Shown one piece after another: positions 1-7,781 of a stretch of 64,000 bases of DNA. The position numbers and the translations under genes were made by a program. This stretch comes from Barnesiella sp. An22 (GTDB lineage: Bacteria; Bacteroidota; Bacteroidia; Bacteroidales; Barnesiellaceae): the NCBI RefSeq assembly GCF_002159975.1, contig NZ_NFJR01000002.1, positions 62,001 to 126,000 on the forward strand, in the 5' to 3' direction. Under the pieces are notes generated by a model. The model ran no database searches. It worked only from the letters and a program-made list of their open reading frames with translations, and was not told the origin of the DNA. Numbering within the stretch: the stretch's first letter is position 1; the number at the start of each line of letters is the position of its first letter.

Positions 1-313
1 TGAGTCCGACTTGACCGATTTCGTGCTCGAGCTTCGCAGCCTGTCTACCCGGCCCAGAGTTTTCCTGTGTACTCCGGCAATTGCATACAGCAATTCGATT
101 GGTGCCGATGACGGGGTGATTACCTCCGAGATTATTCCTGCCATTGAGCGGGTAGCCGAAACTCAAGGTCTCACCGTAATCGATCTGCACACTGCATTGC
201 AAGGACATCAGGACTTATTTCCCGACGGGATTCATCCCGGCATAGAAGGTAACCAGCTAATAGCATCGACCATTTACGATGTATTAGCTCGAGAATATTC
301 TTTAAACAATTGA
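1..313 (+). CDS. SGNH/GDSL-family hydrolase, C-terminal fragment
   Basis: This is the 3' end of a gene that begins before the window; the frame is open from base 2 and ends at TGA 311-313. About 103 residues are visible. The fragment carries the last block of SGNH hydrolases: DLFPDGIHPG near its end supplies the catalytic Asp and His (DxxH), and it is followed by a helix with GNQLIA as in sialate O-acetylesterases and related lipases/esterases. The nucleophile Ser block lies outside the window, so substrate cannot be told. The next gene starts 11 bases later on the same strand, so the two are probably co-transcribed. Confidence 0.75.
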   Translation, partial: ESDLTDFVLELRSLSTRPRVFLCTPAIAYSNSIGADDGVITSEIIPAIERVAETQGLTVIDLHTALQGHQDLFPDGIHPGIEGNQLIASTIYDVLAREYSLNN

Positions 314-324
314 AAATTAAAATT

Positions 325-1071
325 ATGACCAAAAAATTTATATTCATTTTGCTGAGTGTGTGTCTGTGGGGCAGTGTGTCGGCTCAGACTCAACTTAAAA
401 TCATGTCGTTCAATATTCATGCGGGGTACGATGCCCCGATGGCCGATATTGCGGCCTTTATCAAGGCTCAAGATCCCGATATCGTGGCTTTGCAAGAGGT
501 CGAGTATTATACCAACCGTTCGGGAGCCAATAAGCCGAGAACAATTAACAACAATATCAATATGCTCAATGAACTGGCTGCTCTTACAGGGTATCAGGGC
601 ATGTTCTACGTCACCCTCGAAAGTTGCTACGGAGGAAAATTTGGCAATGCCATTCTGAGCAAGTACAGTTTCGACGAGACCCGTCGTATCATGTTGCCTT
701 GTGCTGCCGGAACCGAACAGCGCTGTGCCGCTATTGCCGATATTACTTTGCCCGATGGAACCGAGGTCTCGATTGTCGACACCCATCTCGACATGTCCAA
801 TCTCGATAACGGCATGGCTCAGATTAAAGAGGTGGCCCGTATCCCCCAAATGGGCAAGTGGTATCTCTTGGCTGGTGATATGAACCGCCGTGTGGGTACG
901 GCCGAGATAAATGAACTGTCGAGCGTGTGGACTCTGGCTTTCAGCGAGGGCTTTGACCATATAGGCTATTATCCGTCGAGTGGCTGGGTAGTCAAGGAAA
1001 CAAAAGTGTTTTCCGACAACACCTTGTCGGACCATTTTCCGATCATGGTCACACTCGAGCTGGCCAAATAA
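325..1071 (+). CDS. Exported endonuclease/exonuclease/phosphatase-family protein
   Basis: The protein is 248 residues from ATG 325. An in-frame TTG at 310 overlaps the previous stop, but the ATG places the signal peptide at the extreme N-terminus (hydrophobic 5-18, cleavage near SVSA-QT), so ATG was preferred. Family motifs are SFNIH near residue 28, LQEVE near 57 (metal-binding Glu), a THLD stretch, GDMNRR and a C-terminal SDHFPI with the catalytic His. This is the DNase I-like fold used by nucleases, inositol-phosphate phosphatases and sphingomyelinases. Export points to an extracytoplasmic phosphodiesterase or phosphatase; the substrate is unknown. Confidence 0.85.
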   Translation: MTKKFIFILLSVCLWGSVSAQTQLKIMSFNIHAGYDAPMADIAAFIKAQDPDIVALQEVEYYTNRSGANKPRTINNNINMLNELAALTGYQGMFYVTLESCYGGKFGNAILSKYSFDETRRIMLPCAAGTEQRCAAIADITLPDGTEVSIVDTHLDMSNLDNGMAQIKEVARIPQMGKWYLLAGDMNRRVGTAEINELSSVWTLAFSEGFDHIGYYPSSGWVVKETKVFSDNTLSDHFPIMVTLELAK

Positions 1072-1158
1072 CAGGAAACCAAAAGAGTATCATATTGTCT
1101 TATTCTCAGTTTAATTTTAATCGTCGTCTAAATTATTTACTATTAAAAACATGGAGTT

Positions 1159-3420
1159 ATGAAACTAAGAAAAATTTACATCGGAGCAGGAATTATATTG
1201 CTTCCCTTATTTTGTGTAGGAGAAGCTATGGCCAAAGATGCCAAGTTTGAAACGGCGGCTTCGTATGGTAGTACGGGGGCCGACGAGCCGTACAGCTCGT
1301 TGACCGATGCCGACGGCAACTATTATATTTCGGGTATTTGCCGCGGAAATGTGGAGTTTACCAACGGTACGATGGTAAAAGGCCGTGGCGGTATGGACGC
1401 TATTCTTGTGAAATATGATGCCGAACTGAATTTCCAGTGGGCTCGAGTAGTCGGTGGTACGAAAGACGATTCGTTTGAGCGCATTGCGGTTACCTCGGGT
1501 GGCGACATTGTGGCCGTGGGCAAAATTGCGGGCGACGTAACTATCGATGGCACCGACCAGACCTGGAGTGCTACTCAGTCGACCGATGCCTGCATTGTAG
1601 TCTATGGTAAAGACGGAACCTATAAAAACTCGGCCGTGATAAAAGGTACGGGAGCTTCTCTGTGTAACTCGGTTGCTACCGACAGCGAAGGCCTTATCTA
1701 CGTGACGGGTTCGACCATAGGACAGACCGATTTCGGAAACGGAAAGAGCGTGACTATTGGTGGAACTGATACCGGCACCTTTTTGGCATGCTACAACAGT
1801 TCGCTGGAATGCCAGTGGGCTATTGCAGGCTTTGGCCCCAAATATTCTTATGGCTGGGACGTGAAACTGGATAAAGACGAGAATATCCTGCTTACCGGCC
1901 GTTTTGGTTCTTCGTTTACCCTCACCGGTACCGATGGGGAGTCTATTACAACCGACATAGGCGGTGAGTCTACCCAGGATACTTATGTGGCCAAACTCTC
2001 TCGCGAGGGTGTGGGACAGTGGATTACCCATGTAAAGAACTCCAACCGTATCGATACTCGCTCAATCGATTCCGACTCTCAAGGGAATGTTTATATCTGG
2101 GGGCACTGCCAATCGGCTGTTACTCCTGAGGGACAACCGGCTCTCGGGTTCAATGGAAATTTCGATTCGTTCCTGATTAAGTATTCACCTGCGGGAGCCT
2201 ATCTGGACGGTATGAACCTGGGTGGAAGCGGTCGCGACGAGGCAAAGGCTCTGTTCATCGACAAGAACGACGATGTGTATGTGGCCGGTAATATAAATGG
2301 CGATGGTTCCAAAGGCGGAACGGCCGTGAACATGAATCCCCGCGGCGAGTCTAAGGAGTATACTTGCAAAGGCCATGATGGCTACTTTGCTAAATATGAC
2401 GGTGAAACTTGGGAACTGGTACAACTTGAAAAGACCATTACTCCCGATAACGCCAACCAGCACGAGGTAGCCTGGTGCGTAACCATGTCGCCCGATTGTG
2501 ATAAAGTATATGTAACGGGGCATCATCGAGACGGTTCTACGGTTTTCGATGGGGTGGACCTCACGCTTCCTTTTGTAGGCGATTATGATGTGTACACGGT
2601 GTTGTATTCCTATGTACTGATGGTGAAGACCAAGACTCTCGAAGCAGGAGTCGTTGGTGAGCGCTATTACAGCAATATCGTTGTCGACAATACCGAAGGT
2701 GCTGTGTCGTTTGAGATTACCGAGGGTGCACTCCCCGATGGACTTTCGTTGAGCGACGACGGGGCTATCTCGGGAACTCCTACTCGGAACGGTTCGTTCA
2801 CGTTTACGCTTCAGGTATCGGACGCTGCATCGTCTATCCAGAAGGAGTACACGCTGGTTATCAAGTCGGGTGAAGGCTGCGATGTGTTTATCGTGACCGA
2901 CCATTGTCCCGATGCCTATATAGGCTATCCCTATTCGCTCCAACTCGAGATAGAGGGCGAGGGTATTACATGTGCGCTTACTGGTGGGGCCTTGCCCGAT
3001 GGCCTTACCTTGTCGCCCGAAGGACTTATTTCGGGAACTCCTTCCGAGTCGAATGAAGAGGGCATTTACAGCTTTACGGTGAAAGCTACCGGTGCGTCGG
3101 GTTGCGACGATGAACTGGAACTGCAAATGATACTTTCCAACGACGATCCCAGTAGCATAGAGGGTATAAGCGCCGATTCATTCCAGTTATATCCCACAGT
3201 GGCTTATGGCGAAATAACCATGAAGGCCAGCTTCGGTAAGAGCGTTCGGGCTCAAGTCAACATTGTGACTCCGTTGGGTACCAGCGTATGGAGCAAGGCA
3301 TTCTATGGCGATGTAATCGACGAGGCTATCTCGACAGTCGATATGCCTGAAGGTGTTTATTATCTGGTATTGTCGACCGACGAAGGTCGATTGACCAAAC
3401 CTTTTATCGTGAAGAAGTAG
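1159..3420 (+). CDS. T9SS-exported protein with SBBP-like propeller repeats and two putative-Ig domains
   Basis: The 753-residue protein begins with a signal peptide (hydrophobic ~8-24, ending near AMA-KD). Residues ~30-480 are repeated units that each have a DxxGNxYxxG-type strand (for example DADGNYYISG, DSEGLIYVTG, DKNDDVYVAG), as in SBBP/beta-propeller proteins. Two putative-Ig modules follow at ~497-555 and ~580-657, each with LPDGLxLS...GxISGTP. The last ~85 residues form a type A T9SS sorting domain (LYPTVAYGEITM ... GVYYLVLSTDEGRLTKPFIVKK-like ending). It is therefore secreted or surface-anchored; no catalytic motif is visible. GGAG precedes the ATG. Confidence 0.8.
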   Translation: MKLRKIYIGAGIILLPLFCVGEAMAKDAKFETAASYGSTGADEPYSSLTDADGNYYISGICRGNVEFTNGTMVKGRGGMDAILVKYDAELNFQWARVVGGTKDDSFERIAVTSGGDIVAVGKIAGDVTIDGTDQTWSATQSTDACIVVYGKDGTYKNSAVIKGTGASLCNSVATDSEGLIYVTGSTIGQTDFGNGKSVTIGGTDTGTFLACYNSSLECQWAIAGFGPKYSYGWDVKLDKDENILLTGRFGSSFTLTGTDGESITTDIGGESTQDTYVAKLSREGVGQWITHVKNSNRIDTRSIDSDSQGNVYIWGHCQSAVTPEGQPALGFNGNFDSFLIKYSPAGAYLDGMNLGGSGRDEAKALFIDKNDDVYVAGNINGDGSKGGTAVNMNPRGESKEYTCKGHDGYFAKYDGETWELVQLEKTITPDNANQHEVAWCVTMSPDCDKVYVTGHHRDGSTVFDGVDLTLPFVGDYDVYTVLYSYVLMVKTKTLEAGVVGERYYSNIVVDNTEGAVSFEITEGALPDGLSLSDDGAISGTPTRNGSFTFTLQVSDAASSIQKEYTLVIKSGEGCDVFIVTDHCPDAYIGYPYSLQLEIEGEGITCALTGGALPDGLTLSPEGLISGTPSESNEEGIYSFTVKATGASGCDDELELQMILSNDDPSSIEGISADSFQLYPTVAYGEITMKASFGKSVRAQVNIVTPLGTSVWSKAFYGDVIDEAISTVDMPEGVYYLVLSTDEGRLTKPFIVKK

Positions 3421-3439
3421 TAGTAATTTGGTTTTCTAA

Positions 3440-3486
3440 CGACGGACCCCGGTATCTTCTTTTAGTCCGGGATATCGGGGCCGTCG
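3440..3486 (+). terminator. Rho-independent terminator candidate
   Basis: An imperfect GC-rich hairpin (CGACGG at 3440 pairs with CCGTCG at 3481, continued by CCCCG/CGGGG and TATC/GATA) follows the T9SS cargo gene by 19 bases and is followed by TTATTTTTG. Confidence 0.6.
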
Positions 3487-3488
3487 CT

Positions 3489-3496
3489 TATTTTTG
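3489..3496 (+). promoter_or_regulatory. -7 promoter element (TATTTTTG)
   Basis: TATTTTTG fits the Bacteroidota TAnnTTTG element, 12 bases before the ATG of the oxidoreductase. No TTTG is present at the expected upstream distance, and the T-rich stretch also serves as terminator tail, so this is tentative. Confidence 0.35.
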
Positions 3497-3508
3497 TAGT
3501 GTTAGAAC

Positions 3509-4930
3509 ATGAAAAGAAGTGAATTTTTAAGGCTGATGGGAGCAACGACTGTTGCTGCCGCTCTATCCGATTTCAAGGCCATATCGCAGACTGTAGAGTC
3601 GTTGAATGGCTCGGCCACAGCCGGTTCGGACGATTTGGCCAAACTGCTTGAATCGGATTTGGAGAGCCAGGAAGCCGTGGTCGACAAGCCGGTAACGGCC
3701 ATTGTCATTGGGGCTGGTGCCCGTGGTCGCACGTATGCCAGCTACTCCGAGCATTATCCCAAATCGCTCAAGATTGTGGGTGTTGCCGATATAAATCGGG
3801 AGCGACAGGAGTATATGAAGAATCTGTACCAGATACCCGATGAAAATTGCTTTGACGATTGGAGTGAAGTGTTCAGTCGGCCAAAGTTTGCCGATGCCGT
3901 GATTATCGCAACCCCCGATAACCTGCACTATGCACCGGCTTTGAAAGCGATGGCTGCAGGTTATGATTTGCTATTGGAAAAGCCTGTAGCACAATCGATT
4001 AAAGAGTGTACCGATATTTTGAAGTATGCCAAGCGGTACGACCGCATTGTGGGTATTTGCCATGTGTTGCGGTATGCACCCTATTTTATTGCTCTAAAAA
4101 AGGTGCTCGACTCGGGGAAGATTGGCGATTTGGTGAGCATACAGCATATGGAGTGTATCCGATTCTATCACATGGCTCATTCTTATGTGCGGGGTAACTG
4201 GAAGAGTTCGAAAGATACTACGCCTATTATCATTGCCAAGTCGTGTCATGACATGGATATGATGCGGTGGCTTGTCAACAAGCCCTGCAAGTCGGTTTCG
4301 GCTTATGGCGGGTTGAAGTTGTTTAAGCGGGAGAATGCACCCGAGGGGTCTACCGAACGGTGTCTCGACTGCCCGGTAGAATCGGAATGCCCCTACTCCG
4401 CAAAAAAAATCTATCTGGAACAGCGTCAGTTCCTGTATGTTTTCGATATACCCGACAATGATTGTCACAACCGGAAATACGACAGCCTCATTTTGGAAAA
4501 GTTGAGAACATCGGAGTATGGACAATGCGTCTACCGCTGCAACAACGACCAGTGCGACCATTTCGTAGCTTCTCTCGAGTTCGACGGCAACATAACCGGA
4601 GCCTTCTCGATGGAGGCATTCACGGCAACCGGTGGTCGTCTGACCCGCATTATGGGAACAAAAGGATGGATCGAGGGTGATATGAAGAAGTTTACCGTTA
4701 CCGATTTTCTCACCCGTAAACAACTGGTATGGAATAAGGATATTTCTTCCTTGCCGGGATACGAAGGCCATGCCGGCGGCGATTTCGGTATTGTGAAAGA
4801 CTTTGTGCTGGCCGTAGCCAATCGCGATGCGTCTTATCTAACCAGTACAATCGACCTCTCTATCGAGAGCCATGTCATGGGATTCTTGGCTGAAAAAAGC
4901 CGGGTACTCAAGAAACGGATAGATATGTAA
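3509..4930 (+). CDS. Gfo/Idh/MocA-family oxidoreductase
   Basis: The protein has 473 residues. An N-terminal stretch MKRSEFLRLMGATTVAAAL resembles the Tat-type or lipoprotein-like leader of many Bacteroidota members of this family but lacks the twin arginine. The Rossmann nucleotide-binding motif is VIGAGARGR near residue 66-74. EKPVAQ near 156 carries the family's conserved Lys and Pro. The C-terminal half is the family's substrate domain and contains a cysteine cluster (CLDCPVESECPYS, ~290) and further Cys (YRCNNDQC), as in a subgroup of sugar dehydrogenases. It probably oxidises or reduces a sugar or inositol with NAD(P); the substrate is unknown. It stands alone between two terminators. 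Confidence 0.85.
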   Translation: MKRSEFLRLMGATTVAAALSDFKAISQTVESLNGSATAGSDDLAKLLESDLESQEAVVDKPVTAIVIGAGARGRTYASYSEHYPKSLKIVGVADINRERQEYMKNLYQIPDENCFDDWSEVFSRPKFADAVIIATPDNLHYAPALKAMAAGYDLLLEKPVAQSIKECTDILKYAKRYDRIVGICHVLRYAPYFIALKKVLDSGKIGDLVSIQHMECIRFYHMAHSYVRGNWKSSKDTTPIIIAKSCHDMDMMRWLVNKPCKSVSAYGGLKLFKRENAPEGSTERCLDCPVESECPYSAKKIYLEQRQFLYVFDIPDNDCHNRKYDSLILEKLRTSEYGQCVYRCNNDQCDHFVASLEFDGNITGAFSMEAFTATGGRLTRIMGTKGWIEGDMKKFTVTDFLTRKQLVWNKDISSLPGYEGHAGGDFGIVKDFVLAVANRDASYLTSTIDLSIESHVMGFLAEKSRVLKKRIDM

Positions 4931-5012
4931 CGACAAAACATGTTTTTCTCATACACGTGAAGTAGAGCTCAACCATGAGAATTGAGTTTTCGAAAGATAG
5001 ATAAGTGATACC

Positions 5013-5052
5013 AGGCCGGGAACATTGCGACAATGCTCCCGGCCTATTTTTT
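5013..5052 (+). terminator. Rho-independent terminator
   Basis: AGGCCGGGA at 5013 pairs with TCCCGGCCT, with a second stem CATTG/CAATG closing a CGA loop, and the hairpin is followed by ATTTTTT. It ends the oxidoreductase transcript. Confidence 0.85.
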
Positions 5053-5129
5053 GAGAGCGTATCGAAACGAGGCAAAATAAAAAAGGCGAAACTCTGCGGG
5101 AGCTTCGCCTGATAGATTTTCTGAAGTTG

Positions 5130-5203
5130 TGGTCCCACTTGGGCTTGAACCAAGGACCCCCTGATTATGAGTCAGATGCTCTAACCAACTGAGCTATAGG
5201 ACC
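5130..5203 (-). tRNA. tRNA with anticodon CAT (tRNA-Met or Ile2)
   Basis: The minus strand folds into a 74-nt cloverleaf: acceptor GGTCCTA/TGGGACC with discriminator A, D arm GCTC/GAGC, anticodon stem TCTGA/TCAGG closing loop CTCATAA (anticodon CAT), T stem CTTGG/CCAAG with TTCAAGC. CCA is not encoded. The acceptor lacks the unpaired first base of initiators, so it is elongator Met or the lysidine-modified Ile tRNA; the sequence alone does not decide. Confidence 0.95.
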
Positions 5204-5229
5204 GGCACGGATATTTCCGTAAGCGAGTG

Positions 5230-5261
5230 CAAAGATAGCGGTTTTCATAGAAAGCCACAAA
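5230..5261 (-). promoter_or_regulatory. Promoter of the CAT tRNA
   Basis: On the minus strand TTTG (5258-5261) is followed after exactly 20 bases by TATCTTTG (5230-5237), a perfect match to the Bacteroidota primary sigma consensus, 26 bases before the mature tRNA 5' end. Confidence 0.85.
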
Positions 5262-5452
5262 TATTTTGCCGTTTTTTCTCGAAAATATCGCGACGATAGA
5301 GTCCGGGCAGAGTTCAACGACAGATATTGCGGCTGAGTCGAGGATTGCCGACGGCTGCCTATCGTGCAATCGAAGCGGCCAGGGCCTCCCGGCAACAGGC
5401 CCGGATGTACTAAATTCTCTTTACAAATACCCGATAGCTGCACAAAATTCAC
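5262..5452. other. Intergenic stretch with a possible degenerate repeat unit
   Basis: No gene is seen between the tRNA promoter and the HAD gene. Bases ~5294-5368 start with CGATAG and end with CTATCG, and hold GCCGACGGCTGCCTATC near the right end. This layout resembles the repeat units near xerD (GATAG ... GCCGAGCCG ... CTATC) but is much diverged. Confidence 0.3.
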
Positions 5453-5460
5453 TACTTTTG
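5453..5460 (+). promoter_or_regulatory. -7 promoter element (TACTTTTG)
   Basis: TACTTTTG lies 21 bases before the ATG of the HAD hydrolase and fits TAnnTTTG. The upstream TTTG box is not evident. Confidence 0.5.
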
Positions 5461-5481
5461 CATCACTTAACTTGTAGAGCT

Positions 5482-6117
5482 ATGGAGGCTTCATTGACGG
5501 GTATTCACAATTTGCTTTTCGACTTGGGCGGGGTGATTATCGACCTCGACCAACAGCAGTGCGTCGATGCGCTGGCGGCGCTGGGCGACACGCAGGCGGC
5601 CAACATGCTGGGGCTGTATGGCCAGCAGGGCGAGTTTATGAAACTGGAGGCCGGCGAAATATCGGCGGCCGATTTTCTGGCTTACATGCACCGTCGCATC
5701 GGTCGTGACGGGGTGTCGGACCGCGACATCGTCGATGCCATCAACGCGTTTCTCGTAGGTATCCCCGTCGAGCGTCTGCAGTTGTTGCGCCGGTTGCGCA
5801 GCCACTACCGGGTGATGATGCTGAGTAACACCAATCCCATCATGTTCGATACGAAGATTGCCGACTGTTTTGCCCAGGAGGGGCTGACGGTGGAGGATTA
5901 TTTCGACGACATCTACCTCTCTTACCGGCTGAAAGCTTGCAAACCGAATGCCGAGATTTTCGAGAAGGTGATTGCCTCGTCGCACATCGTACCGCAGGAG
6001 ACGCTCTTCTTCGACGACTCGCAAAAGAACCTCGATGCCGCCGCGGCTCTCGGATTCAAGACTCATCTCGTAACGCCCGACTGCGGCATTATCGACTTTT
6101 TCAACTCTCGCCCATGA
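5482..6117 (+). CDS. HAD-superfamily (subfamily IA) hydrolase
   Basis: The 211-residue protein starts at ATG 5482, directly after a -7 element. Motif I is FDLGGVIIDLD (nucleophile Asp; the second acidic position is Gly, as in the YihX/epoxide-hydrolase-N group), motif II is LSNTN, motif III uses the Lys in KACKPN, and motif IV is FFDDS. A helical cap lies between motifs I and II. It is probably a small-molecule phosphatase of the YihX type. Its TGA overlaps the ATG of ribF (ATGA), so the two are translationally coupled; a role in removing phosphate in flavin synthesis is possible but is only an inference from the position. Confidence 0.85.
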   Translation: MEASLTGIHNLLFDLGGVIIDLDQQQCVDALAALGDTQAANMLGLYGQQGEFMKLEAGEISAADFLAYMHRRIGRDGVSDRDIVDAINAFLVGIPVERLQLLRRLRSHYRVMMLSNTNPIMFDTKIADCFAQEGLTVEDYFDDIYLSYRLKACKPNAEIFEKVIASSHIVPQETLFFDDSQKNLDAAAALGFKTHLVTPDCGIIDFFNSRP

Positions 6118-7037
6118 CCACCCGACCGACCGACATAGCTCCGAACCAACCGCTGTTTGCTACGCTGGGCGTATTCGACGGTGTGCACCGCGGCCACCGG
6201 GCCGTGATTGCCCGGGTCGAGGCCGAAGCGGCTGCACGTCGACTGGCATCGGCCGTGATTTCGTTTCGCACGCACCCGCAACAGGTGTTGCACCCCGAGG
6301 TGCCGTTTCGCCTGCTCACTTCGCCCGACGAACGCGAGGCGTTGCTGCGGCAAACGGGTGTCGACCGCGTGATTTTTCTCGACTTTACCCGCGAGATGTC
6401 CATGCTCTCGGCCTTCGACTTCCTTCGGGTGCTGTCGTCGCAGTACCGGGTCAAGGGGCTGATTATCGGCTACGACCATCGATTCGGTCACAATCGGGCC
6501 GAGGGATTCGACGACTATGTGAAATATGGCAAGGAGCTGGGGATGGAGATTCTACACGCCGAGGAGCTGGTGACCGACGCCGGGCCGGTGAGCTCGTCGA
6601 TCATTCGCAAGCTGCTGTTGCAGGGCGACCTGGCCACAGCCAACCACCTGCTGTCATACCCCTATACGCTTCACGGGCATGTGGTGAACGGTTTTCATGT
6701 GGGGCGCGAGCTGGGATTCCCCACGGCCAATATCGACATCGACTACCCCGATAAGCTGATTCCGGCAAACGGGGTATATGCCGTGCGGATTGTACGGGCC
6801 GACGGACATCGCTACGGCGGCATGCTCAACATCGGCAACCGCCCTACCCTGAACCGCCCCAACGACTACTGTATCGAGGCCAATATCTTCGACTTCGCAG
6901 GCAATCTCTATGGCGAGGCTTTAGCGGTGGAGCTGGTGCAGTATATACGCCCCGAACAGACGTTTGCCCACATCGAGGCACTGCAGGCCCAACTGGTAGC
7001 CGACGAGGCCGCCATCCGCAAAATTCTGGCCGAATAG
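6114..7037 (+). CDS. ribF: Bifunctional riboflavin kinase / FAD synthetase
   Basis: RibF phosphorylates riboflavin to FMN and adenylylates FMN to FAD in the cytoplasm. The 307-residue protein has the N-terminal FAD synthetase domain (LGVFDGVHRGH, the HxGH-like nucleotidyl-transfer motif, ~19-29, and SSSIIRKLLLQGD near 160) and the C-terminal riboflavin kinase domain (GRELGFPTANI ~198-208 and NIGNRPT ~240). The longer upstream frame reads back into the HAD gene and lacks conserved sequence, so the ATG overlapping the preceding stop was chosen. It is the last gene of its transcript and converges with the methyltransferase gene 6 bases away. Confidence 0.95.
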   Translation: MTTRPTDIAPNQPLFATLGVFDGVHRGHRAVIARVEAEAAARRLASAVISFRTHPQQVLHPEVPFRLLTSPDEREALLRQTGVDRVIFLDFTREMSMLSAFDFLRVLSSQYRVKGLIIGYDHRFGHNRAEGFDDYVKYGKELGMEILHAEELVTDAGPVSSSIIRKLLLQGDLATANHLLSYPYTLHGHVVNGFHVGRELGFPTANIDIDYPDKLIPANGVYAVRIVRADGHRYGGMLNIGNRPTLNRPNDYCIEANIFDFAGNLYGEALAVELVQYIRPEQTFAHIEALQAQLVADEAAIRKILAE

Positions 7038-7043
7038 GCCCCC

Positions 7044-7769
7044 TTACAACGATACCTGATAATCCTGTTTGTTCAGTTTGGGATTGCAGCAGACAAACCC
7101 CACATTTTTCATGTCGACCGTCACGCGCACCCGCTCGTCCTTGAGGAGCGACTCCCACCACTCTTTCACCGCACTATTCCGGCGAATGCCGTCGATTATC
7201 AATATCGAAGGCTTGTCGAGCGCCGGGTCGAGCAACCGGGGCAACGCCCGATACTGAGCCTTGGGCAGACGATTGACCACGATATAGAAACCCTCGTGCT
7301 CACCGGCCAGATAATCGGGGAGTGCAATGGCATGAGGTTCCCGCACAAATTCGGCCTGCTCGCCGGCCTCGGCAAAGAGCTGTTCGGCAAAACTGCCAAT
7401 CTCGGCATTCGGCTCGACTATCGTCAGACGTGCCGAACGCTCGGCCAGCCGCAAATAGAGCGACGAGATGCCCCACGAAGAGCCTATCTCGAGAATGTCG
7501 TCGGGCCGGAAGAAGTTGGTCAGCCGAAAAAAGAGACGCCCCCGGCTCTTGGAGATGAGCCGTCGCTGCCGTTTCTGCCGCCGCTGAAGGGCATCAATGA
7601 CACGAGCACGAGCTATTGCCTCTACATCGTCGTAGGCATAATAACGGGCCTTCTCGCGTATCACCTTCGTGATGAGACGAAAGGCAAAGGGCGAGTGGAT
7701 ACCGAAGCCCCAGGCTTGACGCATGCGGCTCATCGGCGAGGTATACTCCTTCCAGAACTTCTTCTGCAT
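7044..7769 (-). CDS. Class I SAM-dependent methyltransferase
   Basis: The 241-residue protein contains a methyltransferase glycine loop at ILEIGSSWGISSLYLRLA (~100-117), followed by an acidic residue ending the second strand (TIVEPN), and a later FYIVVN/ILIIDGIRR region matching motifs IV-V. The basic N-terminal ~80 residues carry HSPFAF, seen in a Bacteroidota family of unassigned methyltransferases. The substrate is not evident. It lies 12 bases after the yfhO-type gene on the same strand and probably shares its promoter. Confidence 0.75.
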   Translation of the reverse strand: MQKKFWKEYTSPMSRMRQAWGFGIHSPFAFRLITKVIREKARYYAYDDVEAIARARVIDALQRRQKRQRRLISKSRGRLFFRLTNFFRPDDILEIGSSWGISSLYLRLAERSARLTIVEPNAEIGSFAEQLFAEAGEQAEFVREPHAIALPDYLAGEHEGFYIVVNRLPKAQYRALPRLLDPALDKPSILIIDGIRRNSAVKEWWESLLKDERVRVTVDMKNVGFVCCNPKLNKQDYQVSL

Positions 7770-7781
7770 AGACTACGGCTT

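Noticed and set aside
5130-5203. tRNA as an integration hot spot with an inserted island
   Set aside because: No repeat of the tRNA 3' end and no integrase were found on either side.
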